This document shows positions 8,572 to 16,681 of a DNA stretch of 40,425 nucleotides, in pieces (position 1 is the stretch's first letter; each line of letters starts with the position of its first letter). A program made the position numbers and the translations under genes. This stretch comes from Verrucomicrobiaceae bacterium (GTDB lineage Bacteria > Verrucomicrobiota > Verrucomicrobiia > Verrucomicrobiales > Akkermansiaceae). The stretch is from assembly GCA_027485995.1 (NCBI GenBank), contig JAIXPW010000185.1:1-40425 (forward strand), written 5' to 3'. The notes under the pieces were generated by a model. That model did no database searches. It was not told where the DNA came from and saw nothing but the letters and a program-made list of their open reading frames with translations.

Positions 8572-8958
8572 GTGTCAACCCCGCCGCCACCCACCATAGT
8601 CCCCAGCGCCATGCCGCAATTCACCGCCAACGCCGATTACGAGGAAAATGATCCCGATCCGCTCCACCTGGAGCCGGGCGACGAAGTCAACGTCGGCCCG
8701 ACCGACCACGCCTGGCCCGGCTGGGTTTGGGCCGTCGACAAGGATGGCCGCAATGGCTACCTCCCGGAGGAAATCCTCGAGCCGCTGGGCGAGGGCCGCT
8801 TCTCGGTGATGAGCGCCTTTGACCCCACCGTGCTGACTATCAAGCGCGGCGACCGTCTGGAATCCCTCAAGCAGATCCACGGCTGGCACTGGTGCCGCAA
8901 TGCAGCGAGCCAGGAAGGCTGGGTCGCCGGCTATCTGCTCAAGCCGACAGAGGCCTGA
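8572..8958 (+). CDS. Small protein with two SH3-like modules
   Basis: 128 residues if started at GTG 8572, or 115 from ATG 8611 (MPQFTANADYEEND), which is more natural because the first SH3 strand begins there. Two tandem SH3-like modules are visible. The first is DYEENDPDPLHLEPGDEVNV...WPGWVWAVDKDGRNGYLPEEIL, with the ALYDY-like start, acidic RT loop and GWxPxxxL-like end of eukaryotic-type SH3. The second is TVLTIKRGDRLESLKQIHGWHWCRN...EGWVAGYLL. There is no signal peptide or membrane span, so it is probably a cytoplasmic peptide-binding adaptor. It starts seven bases after the photolyase-like gene and may be cotranscribed with it. Partner unknown. Confidence 0.75.
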   Translation: MSTPPPPTIVPSAMPQFTANADYEENDPDPLHLEPGDEVNVGPTDHAWPGWVWAVDKDGRNGYLPEEILEPLGEGRFSVMSAFDPTVLTIKRGDRLESLKQIHGWHWCRNAASQEGWVAGYLLKPTEA

Positions 8959-9084
8959 AGTTCCAAGTTCCAAAGAAGACGGGCCCTCTGAGGCTTCCAC
9001 AACGCCTCCTTCTCCCTTGGAACTTGGAACTTGGAACTTGGAACTTTTCCCCATTGGAACTTGGCAATTGGAACTTGGAACTTC
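8958..9084. repeat. TTGGAAC heptamer array with inverted arm
   Basis: The 3' side holds four exact tandem TTGGAAC units (9017-9044), then one at 9054-9060, a TTGGCAA variant at 9061-9067, and two more at 9068-9081. The 5' side (8958-8973) carries AAGTTCCAAGTTCCAA, the same unit in opposite orientation, so a long hairpin can form. The array fills the gap between the SH3 gene and lysC and ends 22 bases before the lysC start. It is not a CRISPR array (no spacers). Confidence 0.85.
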
Positions 9085-9106
9085 AAAACACCCGCCCCTT
9101 TCCCGC

Positions 9107-10333
9107 ATGGCCATCATCGTCCAAAAATACGGCGGCACCTCCGTCGGAACGCTCGACCGGATCCGCAACGTCGCGGCCCGCATCAAACGCACCCGCGATG
9201 AGGGAAATCAGGTGATCGCTGTGGTCTCCGCGATGTCCGGAGTCACCGACGGGCTGCTCAAGATGGCCCGCGAGATTTCCGAGAACCCGACCGAACGCGA
9301 GCTCGACGTCCTCGTTTCCACCGGCGAGCAGCAGTCGATCGCCCTCGTCGCCCTTGCCCTTCAGGAAATGGGCGTCGATGCCGTCTCGGTCACCGGCCGC
9401 CAGGCGGGCATCCTCACCACCGGCTCCCACACCCGCGGTCGCATCCTGAACATCGATCCCTCGCTGATGCAGGCCTACCTCGATCAGGGAAAAACCCTCG
9501 TTGTCGCTGGCTTCCAGGGCATCACCCCGGATGGCATGATCCATACCCTCGGCCGCGGGGGCTCCGACCTCACCGCCATCGCCGTCGCCGCCGCGCTGAA
9601 GGCCGATGTCTGCCAGATCCTCACCGACGTCGATGGCGTTTACACCTGCGATCCCCGCATCGTGAAAAACGCCCGCAAGCTGCCTGAAATCTCCTACGAT
9701 GAGATGCTCGAAATGGCCTCCTCCGGCTCGAAGGTCATGCAGTCCCGCTCGGTCGAGTTCGCCAAGAAATTCGGCGTCATCTTCGAAGTCCGCTCCTCCC
9801 TCAACGATAACCCCGGCACCCTTGTGCTAGAAGAACACACCAGCATGGAAAACGTCGTCATTCGCGGAGTTTCCATCGAACGCTCCCAGGCCCGCGTCAC
9901 CATCACCGGCATTCCCGATGCTCCCGGCATGTCCGGCCGCATCCTCGGCGCGCTCGGTGATGCCGAGATCAACCTCGACATGATCGTCTCGAACATTGCC
10001 CACGACGGCTTCGCCCGCCACTCGTTCACGATGCACTCGTCCGACCTCGCCAAGGCCCAGGCCGCCCTCAAGCCGGTCATCGCCGAGCTTTCCTCGAACG
10101 CCAGGATCGAGACCGACGTCGGCATTGCCAAACTCTCCGCCGTCGGCATCGGCATGCGCTCCCACTCCGGAGTCGCCGCCACGATGTTCAAGGCCCTCGG
10201 CGACGTCGGCATCAACATCGGCATGATCTCCACCTCGGAAATCAAGATCGCGGTGACCGTCGATGAGACCCGGATCGAGGACGCCGCCCGCGCGGTTCAC
10301 GATGCCTTCCAGCTCGACAAGCAGCCGATCTGA
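9107..10333 (+). CDS. lysC: Aspartate kinase
   Basis: Cytoplasmic enzyme phosphorylating L-aspartate with ATP, the first step to lysine, methionine, threonine and diaminopimelate. 408 residues from ATG 9107, the single-function lysC/ask class. The N-terminus carries the signature VQKYGGTSVG, followed by AVVSAMSGVTDGLL, GRGGSDLTAIAVAAAL and QILTDVDGVYTCDPRIV. After about residue 260 come two ACT regulatory modules (VTITGIPDAPGMSGRILGAL and LSAVGIGMRSHSGVAATMFKAL), which typically bind lysine or threonine for feedback inhibition. The frame is open upstream through the heptamer repeat to 8900, but that part is repeat-derived. No terminator is seen after it. Confidence 0.97.
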   Translation: MAIIVQKYGGTSVGTLDRIRNVAARIKRTRDEGNQVIAVVSAMSGVTDGLLKMAREISENPTERELDVLVSTGEQQSIALVALALQEMGVDAVSVTGRQAGILTTGSHTRGRILNIDPSLMQAYLDQGKTLVVAGFQGITPDGMIHTLGRGGSDLTAIAVAAALKADVCQILTDVDGVYTCDPRIVKNARKLPEISYDEMLEMASSGSKVMQSRSVEFAKKFGVIFEVRSSLNDNPGTLVLEEHTSMENVVIRGVSIERSQARVTITGIPDAPGMSGRILGALGDAEINLDMIVSNIAHDGFARHSFTMHSSDLAKAQAALKPVIAELSSNARIETDVGIAKLSAVGIGMRSHSGVAATMFKALGDVGINIGMISTSEIKIAVTVDETRIEDAARAVHDAFQLDKQPI

Positions 10334-10385
10334 GCCCCTGCGAATTTCCCGCTCGCCATCCCCCGGAAAATCCGATTGGCTCAGG

Positions 10386-10401
10386 CGTTAAATTGTTAAC
10401 G
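10386..10401. promoter_or_regulatory. Palindrome next to the thioredoxin-like gene start
   Basis: CGTTAA-ATTG-TTAACG is a perfect inverted repeat ending two bases before the ATG at 10404. It occupies the place of the ribosome-binding site, so it could be an operator or a hairpin that hides the start. Function is inferred from position only. Confidence 0.35.
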
Positions 10402-10403
10402 AT

Positions 10404-10913
10404 ATGAAAAAACTACTCTTCCTCCTCGGATGCGTCGCCCTTCCTTCCCTCTCCCTCGCGAAGGAAAAGGAAGCCAAGCCTGAACTCCCGAACGCCACCC
10501 TCGCCGACGTCCAGTTCACGGAAGTCGTGAACGGCGTGGCCTTCGACAAGGCCGCCCTCACCGGCAAGGTCGTCGTCGTTGAAGAATGGGGCGTCAACTG
10601 CGGCCCCTGCATCGCCAGCCTCCCGGAAATGGCCAAGATGGCGAAGTCCGGTGAAAAGAAGGGCCTCGTCGTCGTCGGCCTGGAGCGTCAGAACAGCTCC
10701 AAGGAAGACATCCTCAAGGTCCTCAAGACCGCCAAGGTCGAGTATCCGGTGATGTCCGGCGGATCCGCTCCCGGCAACACCGGCGGCATCCCCCACGCCT
10801 GCGTCTTCGATGCCACCGGCAAGCTGATCTTCAGCGGCCACCCGGCCGATGCCGACTTCGAAAAGTCCGTGAAGAAGGCCCTCCGCGACGCCAAGACTGA
10901 GCCCAAGGCCTGA
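10404..10913 (+). CDS. Exported thioredoxin-fold protein (TlpA-like)
   Basis: 169 residues with a signal peptide (MKKLLFLLGCVALPSLSLA), so it works in the periplasm. The thioredoxin-like fold begins at about residue 35. The redox-active CGPC motif is at Cys66-Cys69 in EEWGVNCGPCIASLPEM, where the usual WATWC is replaced by WGVNC. The beta-strand VVVGLERQNSSKEDILKVL follows, and GGIPHACVFDATGKLIFSG contains the expected cis-proline loop. This fits the TlpA/ResA-like thiol-disulfide reductases that reduce periplasmic disulfides, for example in cytochrome maturation, but no cytochrome gene is near. Monocistronic, with a good terminator downstream. Confidence 0.85.
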   Translation: MKKLLFLLGCVALPSLSLAKEKEAKPELPNATLADVQFTEVVNGVAFDKAALTGKVVVVEEWGVNCGPCIASLPEMAKMAKSGEKKGLVVVGLERQNSSKEDILKVLKTAKVEYPVMSGGSAPGNTGGIPHACVFDATGKLIFSGHPADADFEKSVKKALRDAKTEPKA

Positions 10914-10936
10914 ACCGTTCGCAAACCTCTTTCGTC

Positions 10937-10971
10937 AAACGCCGTTCCGGATTTCCCGGCACGGCGTTTTT
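10937..10971 (+). terminator. Rho-independent terminator after the thioredoxin-like gene
   Basis: ACGCCGT (10939-10945) pairs with ACGGCGT (10961-10967), with possible further CCGG pairing inside, and is followed by a T run (10967-10971). It lies 24 bases after the stop codon. Confidence 0.85.
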
Positions 10972-11454
10972 CATGTCCCGACTAGGCTTTATCGGCGTGA
11001 CCGTGTCGGCGAAACCGAAATTCCAAATCGGTCAGACATTCGAAACTCGAAATCAAGAGTCACATCAACCTTGCCGGGCACGCGGGCAAACGAGGCCTCT
11101 GCCATCGGGAAAATGGATCTGCACGACGACCTTCGTGCGCTTGCCCGTTGCGATAGCCATCCTGGGCTCCTACGCTAAGGATCGTTGAGTGGCAAAGCCG
11201 CGCTAGATGGGGAGAATTTGAACCGCCAAGGCACCAAGAGCGCCAAGGAAACTTCAAATGAGTGCCTCTGAAACCCGTTCCACTCCCCTCATTACAATTT
11301 TTCATCGGTTTGACTTGGCGACCTTAGCGTCTTGGCGGTGAAAAAACTCTTTGTTCCCGATTATGCCATGATCCCTCCCAACTGTGGGGACCCTGGATAG
11401 CCGTCCTCGACTCGTTCTTTGCCTTATCTCCAAGGTCCAGCTAGTTTCCTCACT
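10972..11454. other. Intergenic region with an inverted repeat family
   Basis: No gene is supported. The region holds the inverted GCCAAG-type repeat pair at 11221-11340. Short open frames on both strands here are not protein-like. Confidence 0.5.
11221..11340. repeat. Inverted repeat pair built on GCCAAG units
   Basis: The left arm (11221-11249) begins AACCGCCAAGGCACCAAGAG. The right arm (11313-11340), read on the opposite strand, begins CACCGCCAAGACGCTAAGGT, and the two match at most positions. Within each arm a CGCCAAG-like unit is repeated about every 9-10 bases. The arms are separated by about 63 bases, so transcripts could fold into a large hairpin. The same design, with a different unit, occurs at 8958-9084 and 33511-33596. 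Confidence 0.75.
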
Positions 11455-11672
11455 GTGACCGCTCTCACCCAACGTATCGTCAGTGAAATCGAAGCCGCTC
11501 CCGAATTGCTGTCTGGATGCTTGAAGAGGCCCGGCAGGCTGGGATCGGTGATCTGGATCTTCTGAAGGACTATCCGGGTCTCAGCGTCTTCGACCTCGAA
11601 GCGGCTTGGGACATTGTTGGATCCCACCGCGACGAGATCGAGAATGCCATTCGGCTCAATCGAGAAGCCTGA
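11455..11672 (+). pseudogene. Broken DUF433-type antitoxin gene
   Basis: Starting at GTG 11455 the frame reads TALTQRIVSEIEAAP, like a DUF433-protein N-terminus. The family continuation (RIAVWMLEEARQAGIGDLDL, then LLKDYPGLSVFDLEAAWDIV) is found only in another frame, from about 11502 to the stop at 11670-11672. The short conserved stretch normally joining the two (KPRI-like) is absent, so a small deletion with a frame change is the simplest reading. Its stop overlaps the start of the DUF5615-type toxin gene, the standard order of this pair. A shorter antitoxin from ATG 11517 remains possible. Confidence 0.6.
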
Positions 11673-12019
11673 TGGCCATGCTGTATTCCAACGAGAACTT
11701 ACCAAAACGCGTCGTCGAAGCGCTGCCGGAGCTTGGACATGATATCTTCATCTCCTACGAAGCCGGACGCGCAAACCAAATGATCCCGGATGATGAAGTT
11801 CTTGCCTTCGCCATGAAGGAACAACGCGCCCTGCTCACTCTGAATTGCTACGATCTCGTTTGTCTCCACCAGCAAACCCAGGGCAACCACTCAGGAATCA
11901 TCGCCTGCATCCGGGACGACGCGAATCCAAAGGGGTTCGCAGAACGGGTTCACGCCGCGATCACAAAGGTCGGAATTCCCATCGGCCAGTTGATCCGTTT
12001 TGTCCTCCCATCTACCTGA
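11672..12019 (+). CDS. DUF5615-family PIN-like protein (putative toxin)
   Basis: 115 residues, the usual size of DUF5615 PIN-like proteins. The N-terminus MLYSNENLPKRVVEALPELGHDIF matches the family's opening acidic/asparagine motif and following helix. The core DDEVLAFAMKEQRALLTLNCYDLVCLH holds the conserved Asp pair and the segment where the family has a strand ending in N/D. These are presumed nucleases paired with DUF433 antitoxins. The start overlaps the stop of the broken antitoxin gene (A of ATG at 11672; a second ATG is at 11678). The reading frame is intact although its partner is damaged. No biochemical function can be read beyond family analogy. Confidence 0.75.
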   Translation: MAMLYSNENLPKRVVEALPELGHDIFISYEAGRANQMIPDDEVLAFAMKEQRALLTLNCYDLVCLHQQTQGNHSGIIACIRDDANPKGFAERVHAAITKVGIPIGQLIRFVLPST

Positions 12020-12290
12020 TCCATGATATAAGCCGCGCCTTGGCATCGTCATTTGATTCTTCGTCGAAGTCGCTCTCAACAATGGATTTTCGGAACTGAC
12101 CTTCGACGCCATTGCTACGGCAAATGGAACTCTGTGAAGCGAACGGATTCCGCAGTGGGGAGGTGTCGTGGGGCATAGGGCGAAAGGGGCAGGCTTTTGG
12201 GGTCCGGAAACTCTTCCGATGAAAATCCGCTCGCCAAGATAAGCTCATCGCCCACACTGTCATGCGTCGTCAAATCTATCTCACCCATTC

Positions 12291-12956
12291 ATGCCATCCA
12301 CCCTGATCTCGTCCAGAATGCGCGGATTCCTGTCAGCTGCCTGTGTCACCTTGTTCGTCCTTTTGACATGCCAGCAGGGATTCGCCATCCAACCGATTTT
12401 CTCAACCAAGAACTTCGCGATCACGCCTCCCCTGGGATGGGAGAAGGTGAATGACCTTCCCAAGGAGCCTGCGATCACCGCCTTCTATCGTAACCCGGAC
12501 AAGACCGCGATGCTTCTGATCACGATTCAGGAGGGCGGCACCATGCCCAGGCCGATGTCCGACCAAGTCGTGGAGGACTTCGAGCGGGGCTTCGAGAACA
12601 GTGGCGGGGGCAAGCGCCTATCAGGACATTTCATCGACGTCAGTGGAATCAGGGCCTACGAGCGGATCGGGCGGCTCCAAAAGGATGGCCGGGACATCTC
12701 CTCGGTTGTTTGGCTGATTCCTGACGATGGTGTTACCTACCAGTTGCAAGCGATCAGTCTCGATGGTGAAGCGAACACGAATCCCGAACTTCGCAAGGCC
12801 TTGGAAAGTTTCCGTTATCTCAACGTACCTGCCGAGACCTATTCCGAGACGGCGGCCCTTGAAAAAAACCCAGCCTATCGAATGGGGGGCGTCATGGCCA
12901 AGGGCTTGATCGGGATCGTTGTGCTTCTGATTCTCGGCAAGATGTTCTCGAAGTGA
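12291..12956 (+). CDS. Hypothetical exported or membrane protein
   Basis: 221 residues from ATG 12291; ATG 12318 (MRGFLSAACVTLFVLL) gives a better-shaped signal peptide and may be the true start. After the signal region there is a soluble domain of about 150 residues (from FAITPPLGWEKV to LRKALESFRYL). Its pattern recalls secreted domains that begin with a 'PxGW' strand and end with an amphipathic helix ending in SFR. A final hydrophobic helix (GLIGIVVLLILGKMF) ends in a lysine, suggesting a C-terminal membrane anchor. Alone in its region with no clear ribosome site. Family not recognised. Confidence 0.65.
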   Translation: MPSTLISSRMRGFLSAACVTLFVLLTCQQGFAIQPIFSTKNFAITPPLGWEKVNDLPKEPAITAFYRNPDKTAMLLITIQEGGTMPRPMSDQVVEDFERGFENSGGGKRLSGHFIDVSGIRAYERIGRLQKDGRDISSVVWLIPDDGVTYQLQAISLDGEANTNPELRKALESFRYLNVPAETYSETAALEKNPAYRMGGVMAKGLIGIVVLLILGKMFSK

Positions 12957-13485
12957 GGTGCAAGCTTGCAGGGGAGAGAAGATAGGCCGACGGAGCATCG
13001 CCATTCGGCATTCATTCTTCCTCGGCGTCCTTCGTAGATGAAAGGAGTCCTCGCGGATTCACATCCTGGAAGCTCACTGATCCTCAAACGCCTCACTTGA
13101 ACTGAAGTGTCGGATCGCTGAGCACCTTTTCAGAGAAAGCGTGTGAAGTGTGAATCGGCTCTGCAAATCATCGATCAGGCTCTTGTCTCACATGCTGGCC
13201 GGGGTGAGGCCAGGGGGGGCGAGCATTCGAAGAATTCCCGTGATCTGAAATCTCCATCCTGCTAGGATGCCGTTTGATCATGAAAATCATCGCCCTTCTC
13301 TGCGCCGCCGTTGCGGCCGACTGCGTCCATGCGGCTGGTGTTTGGGATGGCGGCTCGGGTGACGGGCCCTCCAACGCCGCAGGGACCTGGACGGTCAATG
13401 GTGGCCGCTTCGTGCGGCTGCGTGTTTCGGAGAATTAGGAGATTGTGGCATCGATCGGCCTATCTCGTTTCACCTATCTTCCGCC
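12957..13485. other. Intergenic stretch with a signal-peptide ORF remnant
   Basis: Directly after the preceding stop there is a 12-bp perfect palindrome (TGCAAGCTTGCA, 12959-12970). The only coding signal is the short frame at 13280-13438, listed separately. Confidence 0.45.
13280..13438 (+). pseudogene. Short secreted-protein frame, probable remnant
   Basis: ATG 13280 opens a 52-residue frame with a convincing signal peptide (MKIIALLCAAVAADCVHAAG). It is followed by VWDGGSGDGPSNAAGTWTVN, which resembles the first strand of secreted proteins with autotransporter-type beta repeats, and it stops soon after. Such proteins are normally many hundreds of residues long, so this looks like the 5' end of a truncated gene rather than a complete small protein. 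It lies 48 bases before the beta-helix gene. Confidence 0.4.
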
Positions 13486-15930
13486 ATGAAGCTCCATCCA
13501 TTTCCCCGATGCTCATGCTTCCTGGTCCAGGGGATCGCGCTGCTTGCCCTGCTCGCGGCCCGCGCGGATGAGACCGAGGGGAAAGCGGCTGCCCCCGGTG
13601 CCTTCATCGCCCCGGTGGAAGCCGACGCCTCGAGTTCCCAAAGCGGCGCAGGACGCACGCCACGAAAGACCATCGACGCATCGGGTTGGGATGAAAGCGC
13701 GCCCGGCAGCGCGGTCTGGGTGCACAGTTCCAACATCTGGGACGGCAACAACATGTGGAATGGTGAGTGGAACTCGTGGCTGCGCTTCGATCTCGGCAAA
13801 TCTTTCCATGTGGCCGGCTTCCAGGCATGGAATTACAATGAATCCGGCTGGACCAACCGGGGCATCAAGGAGGTGACGGTCTTGGGATCGGAAGACGGCG
13901 TGACCTTCACCCCGGTCGGAGATTTCAGCCTGAAGGAAGCTCCCGGAAAGGACGACGACCCAGGACAATCGTTCGCGTTTCCGAAGGCCATCACCGCCCG
14001 CTACTTCAAGCTGCAGATCAAATCGAACCATCGCGGCGGCGAGCAGAGCGGCCTCGCCGAAATCCGCTTCCTGAACGCCGACGAGAAACCGCCTGCCCCG
14101 CGCCTCATTGTCTGGACACCGAAGTATCCGCGCCCGACCCATCCACAACTCGCAACCGCTTCGATCTTTCCCGCCGACGCCGGGGTCATCGACGTGACCC
14201 GGCCACCCTATCAGGCCAAGGGCGACGGCGTGACCGACGACACCGCCGCGATCCAGAAGGCGCTCAATGATTATCCAGCGAAAGGCGCGATGATCTATCT
14301 GCCCAACGGAATCTATCTCGTCAGCGACACCCTGCGCTGGGGAGAAAACCAGAAGAACACCGTGCTGATGGGCCAGAGCCGTGAGGGCACCGTCATCAAG
14401 CTGAAGGACTCATGTCCCAACTACGGGAATCCTCGTAAACCCAAAGGTGTGATCTGGACCGGCGAGGCGCCCGCCCAGCGCTTTTCCAATGAGATCCACA
14501 CGCTCACGGTGGACACCGGATCCGGCAATCCAGGCGCTTGCGGCGTGCAGTTCATCGCCAACAACCAGGGCGGAGTTTATGATATCTCCATCGTCTCCGG
14601 CGACGGCCAGGGCGTGAGCGGTCTGGACCTGGGATTCAGCGACGAGCAAGGCCCCTGCCTCATCAAGAACGTGCGCATCCAGGGCTTCGACTATGGGGTG
14701 AAAACCGCCACCACCGTGAACGGCGAGACGCTGGAACACGTCACCGTCGAGCATCAGAACAAGGCGGGCTTTCGCAACGACGGCCAGCCTTTCACCGCGC
14801 GTGGATTGAAGAGCCTCAACGACGTGCCCGCCTTTCTCGCCCTCGGCGGACTCAATGTGCTCATCGATTGCGATTTCAAGGGAACCGGCAAGGCCGCGAA
14901 CGAACCTGCGATCCTGTTGGAAGGCACGATGCTCGCGCGGAACATCACAACTTCGGGATACAAGCAGGCCCTTGTGAATCACACCGGCGACAAGAACGGA
15001 GTCAGCGGCGCGAACGTGGATTTCTTCATCTCAAAAACTGAGGCCCGACTGTTTCCTGATTCGAAGGGATCGCCACCGCTTCCCGTAAAAGAGACGCCTC
15101 TCGCGCCGTGGGACGCTCTGGAGGATTGGAAGGCCCCGCAGGCATTCGGCGGAAAAACCGACGACGACGGGGACGACAGCGCAGCCATCCAGCAGGCGAT
15201 AGATTCCGGAGCCACCACCGTCTATCTGTCGCGTGGCAGTTATCAGATCGGCGACACCATCGTCATCCGTGGAAAAGTCCGGCGCATCGTCGGTTGCCGC
15301 GCGTGGCTCAACATGACTGACGGGCTGAGAGCCTCCAGCAAACCCGCCTTCCGCCTTGAGGATGGCACCGCGCCCGTCGTCTTCATCGAGGGCATGAGTA
15401 CCGACTTCGCCGGAGGAAAGCATTGTTTCATCGAGAACCACGCGAAACGCAGCCTCGTCCTGCAGCGGCTCGCCATCAACTATCAGGGAGCGGATGCTTA
15501 CCGCAGCACGGGAACCGGCGGCGAGGTGTTCATCGAGGACGTCGTTGGACACAACTTCCGCTTCACCAACGAAACGCTGTGGGCGCGGCAGTTCAACGTC
15601 GAAGGCGGCGGAATCCATGTCTCCAACCAAGGCGGCAGACAGTGGATTCTCGGCTACAAGACCGAGGGCGGCGGCACCCTCCACCAGACCACCCGCGGCG
15701 GCGTCACTGAACTCCTCGGCGGCATGGCCTACTCCTCCGGCCAGGGCCTCACCACCCCGATGTTCATCGTGGAAGATGCCCGCGCACGTTTCAGTTTCTG
15801 TGAGATCGATTTCGGCGGCGGCCACTTCCACACCATCCTGAAGGAAACCCGCGACGGCAAGCCCCGGACCCTCAAGGACACGGATGCCGACTGGCAAGGA
15901 AACGCCGCGCTCATCCGGGCGGAACCTTGA
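13486..15930 (+). CDS. Secreted discoidin-pectate-lyase-like beta-helix protein
   Basis: 814 residues with a signal peptide (cleavage near residue 27). Residues about 40-197 form an F5/8-type-C (discoidin) carbohydrate-binding domain: SNIWDGNNMWNGEWNSWLRFDLG, then EVTVLGSEDGVTF and YFKLQI...GLAEIRF. From residue 233 a right-handed beta-helix of the pectate_lyase_3/GH28-like superfamily starts with the family opening KGDGVTDDTAAIQKALND. A second copy of that opening (KTDDDGDDSAAIQQAI) occurs at about residue 556. Such proteins bind or cut polysaccharides outside the cell. The catalytic residues cannot be assigned, so lyase versus hydrolase activity stays open. Not in an operon; no sugar transporter or regulator is adjacent. 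Confidence 0.85.
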   Translation: MKLHPFPRCSCFLVQGIALLALLAARADETEGKAAAPGAFIAPVEADASSSQSGAGRTPRKTIDASGWDESAPGSAVWVHSSNIWDGNNMWNGEWNSWLRFDLGKSFHVAGFQAWNYNESGWTNRGIKEVTVLGSEDGVTFTPVGDFSLKEAPGKDDDPGQSFAFPKAITARYFKLQIKSNHRGGEQSGLAEIRFLNADEKPPAPRLIVWTPKYPRPTHPQLATASIFPADAGVIDVTRPPYQAKGDGVTDDTAAIQKALNDYPAKGAMIYLPNGIYLVSDTLRWGENQKNTVLMGQSREGTVIKLKDSCPNYGNPRKPKGVIWTGEAPAQRFSNEIHTLTVDTGSGNPGACGVQFIANNQGGVYDISIVSGDGQGVSGLDLGFSDEQGPCLIKNVRIQGFDYGVKTATTVNGETLEHVTVEHQNKAGFRNDGQPFTARGLKSLNDVPAFLALGGLNVLIDCDFKGTGKAANEPAILLEGTMLARNITTSGYKQALVNHTGDKNGVSGANVDFFISKTEARLFPDSKGSPPLPVKETPLAPWDALEDWKAPQAFGGKTDDDGDDSAAIQQAIDSGATTVYLSRGSYQIGDTIVIRGKVRRIVGCRAWLNMTDGLRASSKPAFRLEDGTAPVVFIEGMSTDFAGGKHCFIENHAKRSLVLQRLAINYQGADAYRSTGTGGEVFIEDVVGHNFRFTNETLWARQFNVEGGGIHVSNQGGRQWILGYKTEGGGTLHQTTRGGVTELLGGMAYSSGQGLTTPMFIVEDARARFSFCEIDFGGGHFHTILKETRDGKPRTLKDTDADWQGNAALIRAEP

Positions 15931-16045
15931 AGTATCGCACCGTTCTCGGCCGATGGACCGATAAGGCCACCTCCTGTGCCGGCGACAGCCAGGTCGGCCA
16001 ATGGCGGCGAAATCTCCGGCACCGTTGGAGGTTGATCTAGTCACC

Positions 16046-16260
16046 ACTGCCGGGTCCCCCTTCGCGAGCCCCGGCGTTCCTTCCGTCCCGAGTCCCAATG
16101 GGATGCCATGAGATAGCCCAAGACAGGGTCTTGGGTCACTTGCCGACAAAGACTTCAAGTCCTGAAGGGTTGCCGACCCAGTCCGCCAGTTTCCCTCGCC
16201 TTCTTCGTTGGTAGTCCTGCCCTTCAGGGAGTTGTTGAGAGAGCCTGAAGGCATGACACT
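16046..16260. repeat. Candidate dispersed intergenic element
   Basis: The block includes a perfect 8-bp hairpin CCCAAGAC-AGG-GTCTTGGG (16117-16135), TTGCCGAC repeated directly either side of CCTGAAGGG, and a second inverted pair CCTTCAGGG/CCTGAAGG near 16221-16253. The composition and the CTTCAGG-type palindromes recall repeated intergenic elements I have seen in genomes of this superphylum. Only one copy is in the window, so its repetitive nature is inference. Confidence 0.4.
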
Positions 16261-16369
16261 ACCAGAGACTCGGAAATGGATGCATTCGTCAAAGCCCGAG
16301 CGTTCGCGGCTTGGTCGCTCGAGAAGGAAGTCTTCAGAAACGACTCTCACGCCCTCCAAGTTGGGCAGA

Positions 16370-16636
16370 ATGACCCTGAGAGTTTGGGGAGAATCTTGTG
16401 ATCGAATCCCAGATGCAAACATACATGGCATCTCCTGTAATCTCATTCGATTCTGTCTCTTTGCCAGTGAGGTTGATTTGGAGCCGGAAGTGTCTTACGT
16501 TTGTCACGATGCGAGGACTCGTATGGCGCTGCTGTTGATCAATTGGCGTGGGATCGAGGTGAAGAACGTCCGCGCGCGACTCTCGCTGCTGATCGAGCGG
16601 TTGGAGGAGTTTCTGGAATCAAAGGCATGCCTCTGA
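16370..16636 (+). CDS. Doubtful small hypothetical protein
   Basis: An 88-residue frame; the frame is open back to 16208 but that part overlaps the repetitive element. Only the last 50 residues (from VSYVCHDARTRMALLLINW to RLEEFLESK) look protein-like, with an amphipathic C-terminal helix. No ribosome site and no recognised family. It could be the 3' remnant of a decayed gene. Confidence 0.25.
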   Translation: MTLRVWGESCDRIPDANIHGISCNLIRFCLFASEVDLEPEVSYVCHDARTRMALLLINWRGIEVKNVRARLSLLIERLEEFLESKACL

Positions 16637-16681
16637 AGAACGACCTGGCCTTCTATCTCCTCGGGTCACTATCTTCCATCC

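Larger units (their letters stand above)
15931..16681. other. Long intergenic region with repetitive element
   Basis: About 750 bases without a firm gene. It contains a block of short inverted and direct repeats (16046-16260) typical of a dispersed intergenic element, and a weak forward frame at 16370-16636. Confidence 0.5.

Noticed and set aside
8958..9084. CRISPR array
   Set aside because: Units are contiguous 7-mers without spacers and no cas gene is present.
12012..12263. Reverse 83-codon frame in the gap before 12291
   Set aside because: Only its last 30 residues look protein-like; no start signal, no family, and it overlaps the toxin stop.
15031..16446. 471-codon reverse open frame across the beta-helix 3' end
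   Set aside because: Half lies opposite a firm gene; the rest covers the repetitive block and is not protein-like.
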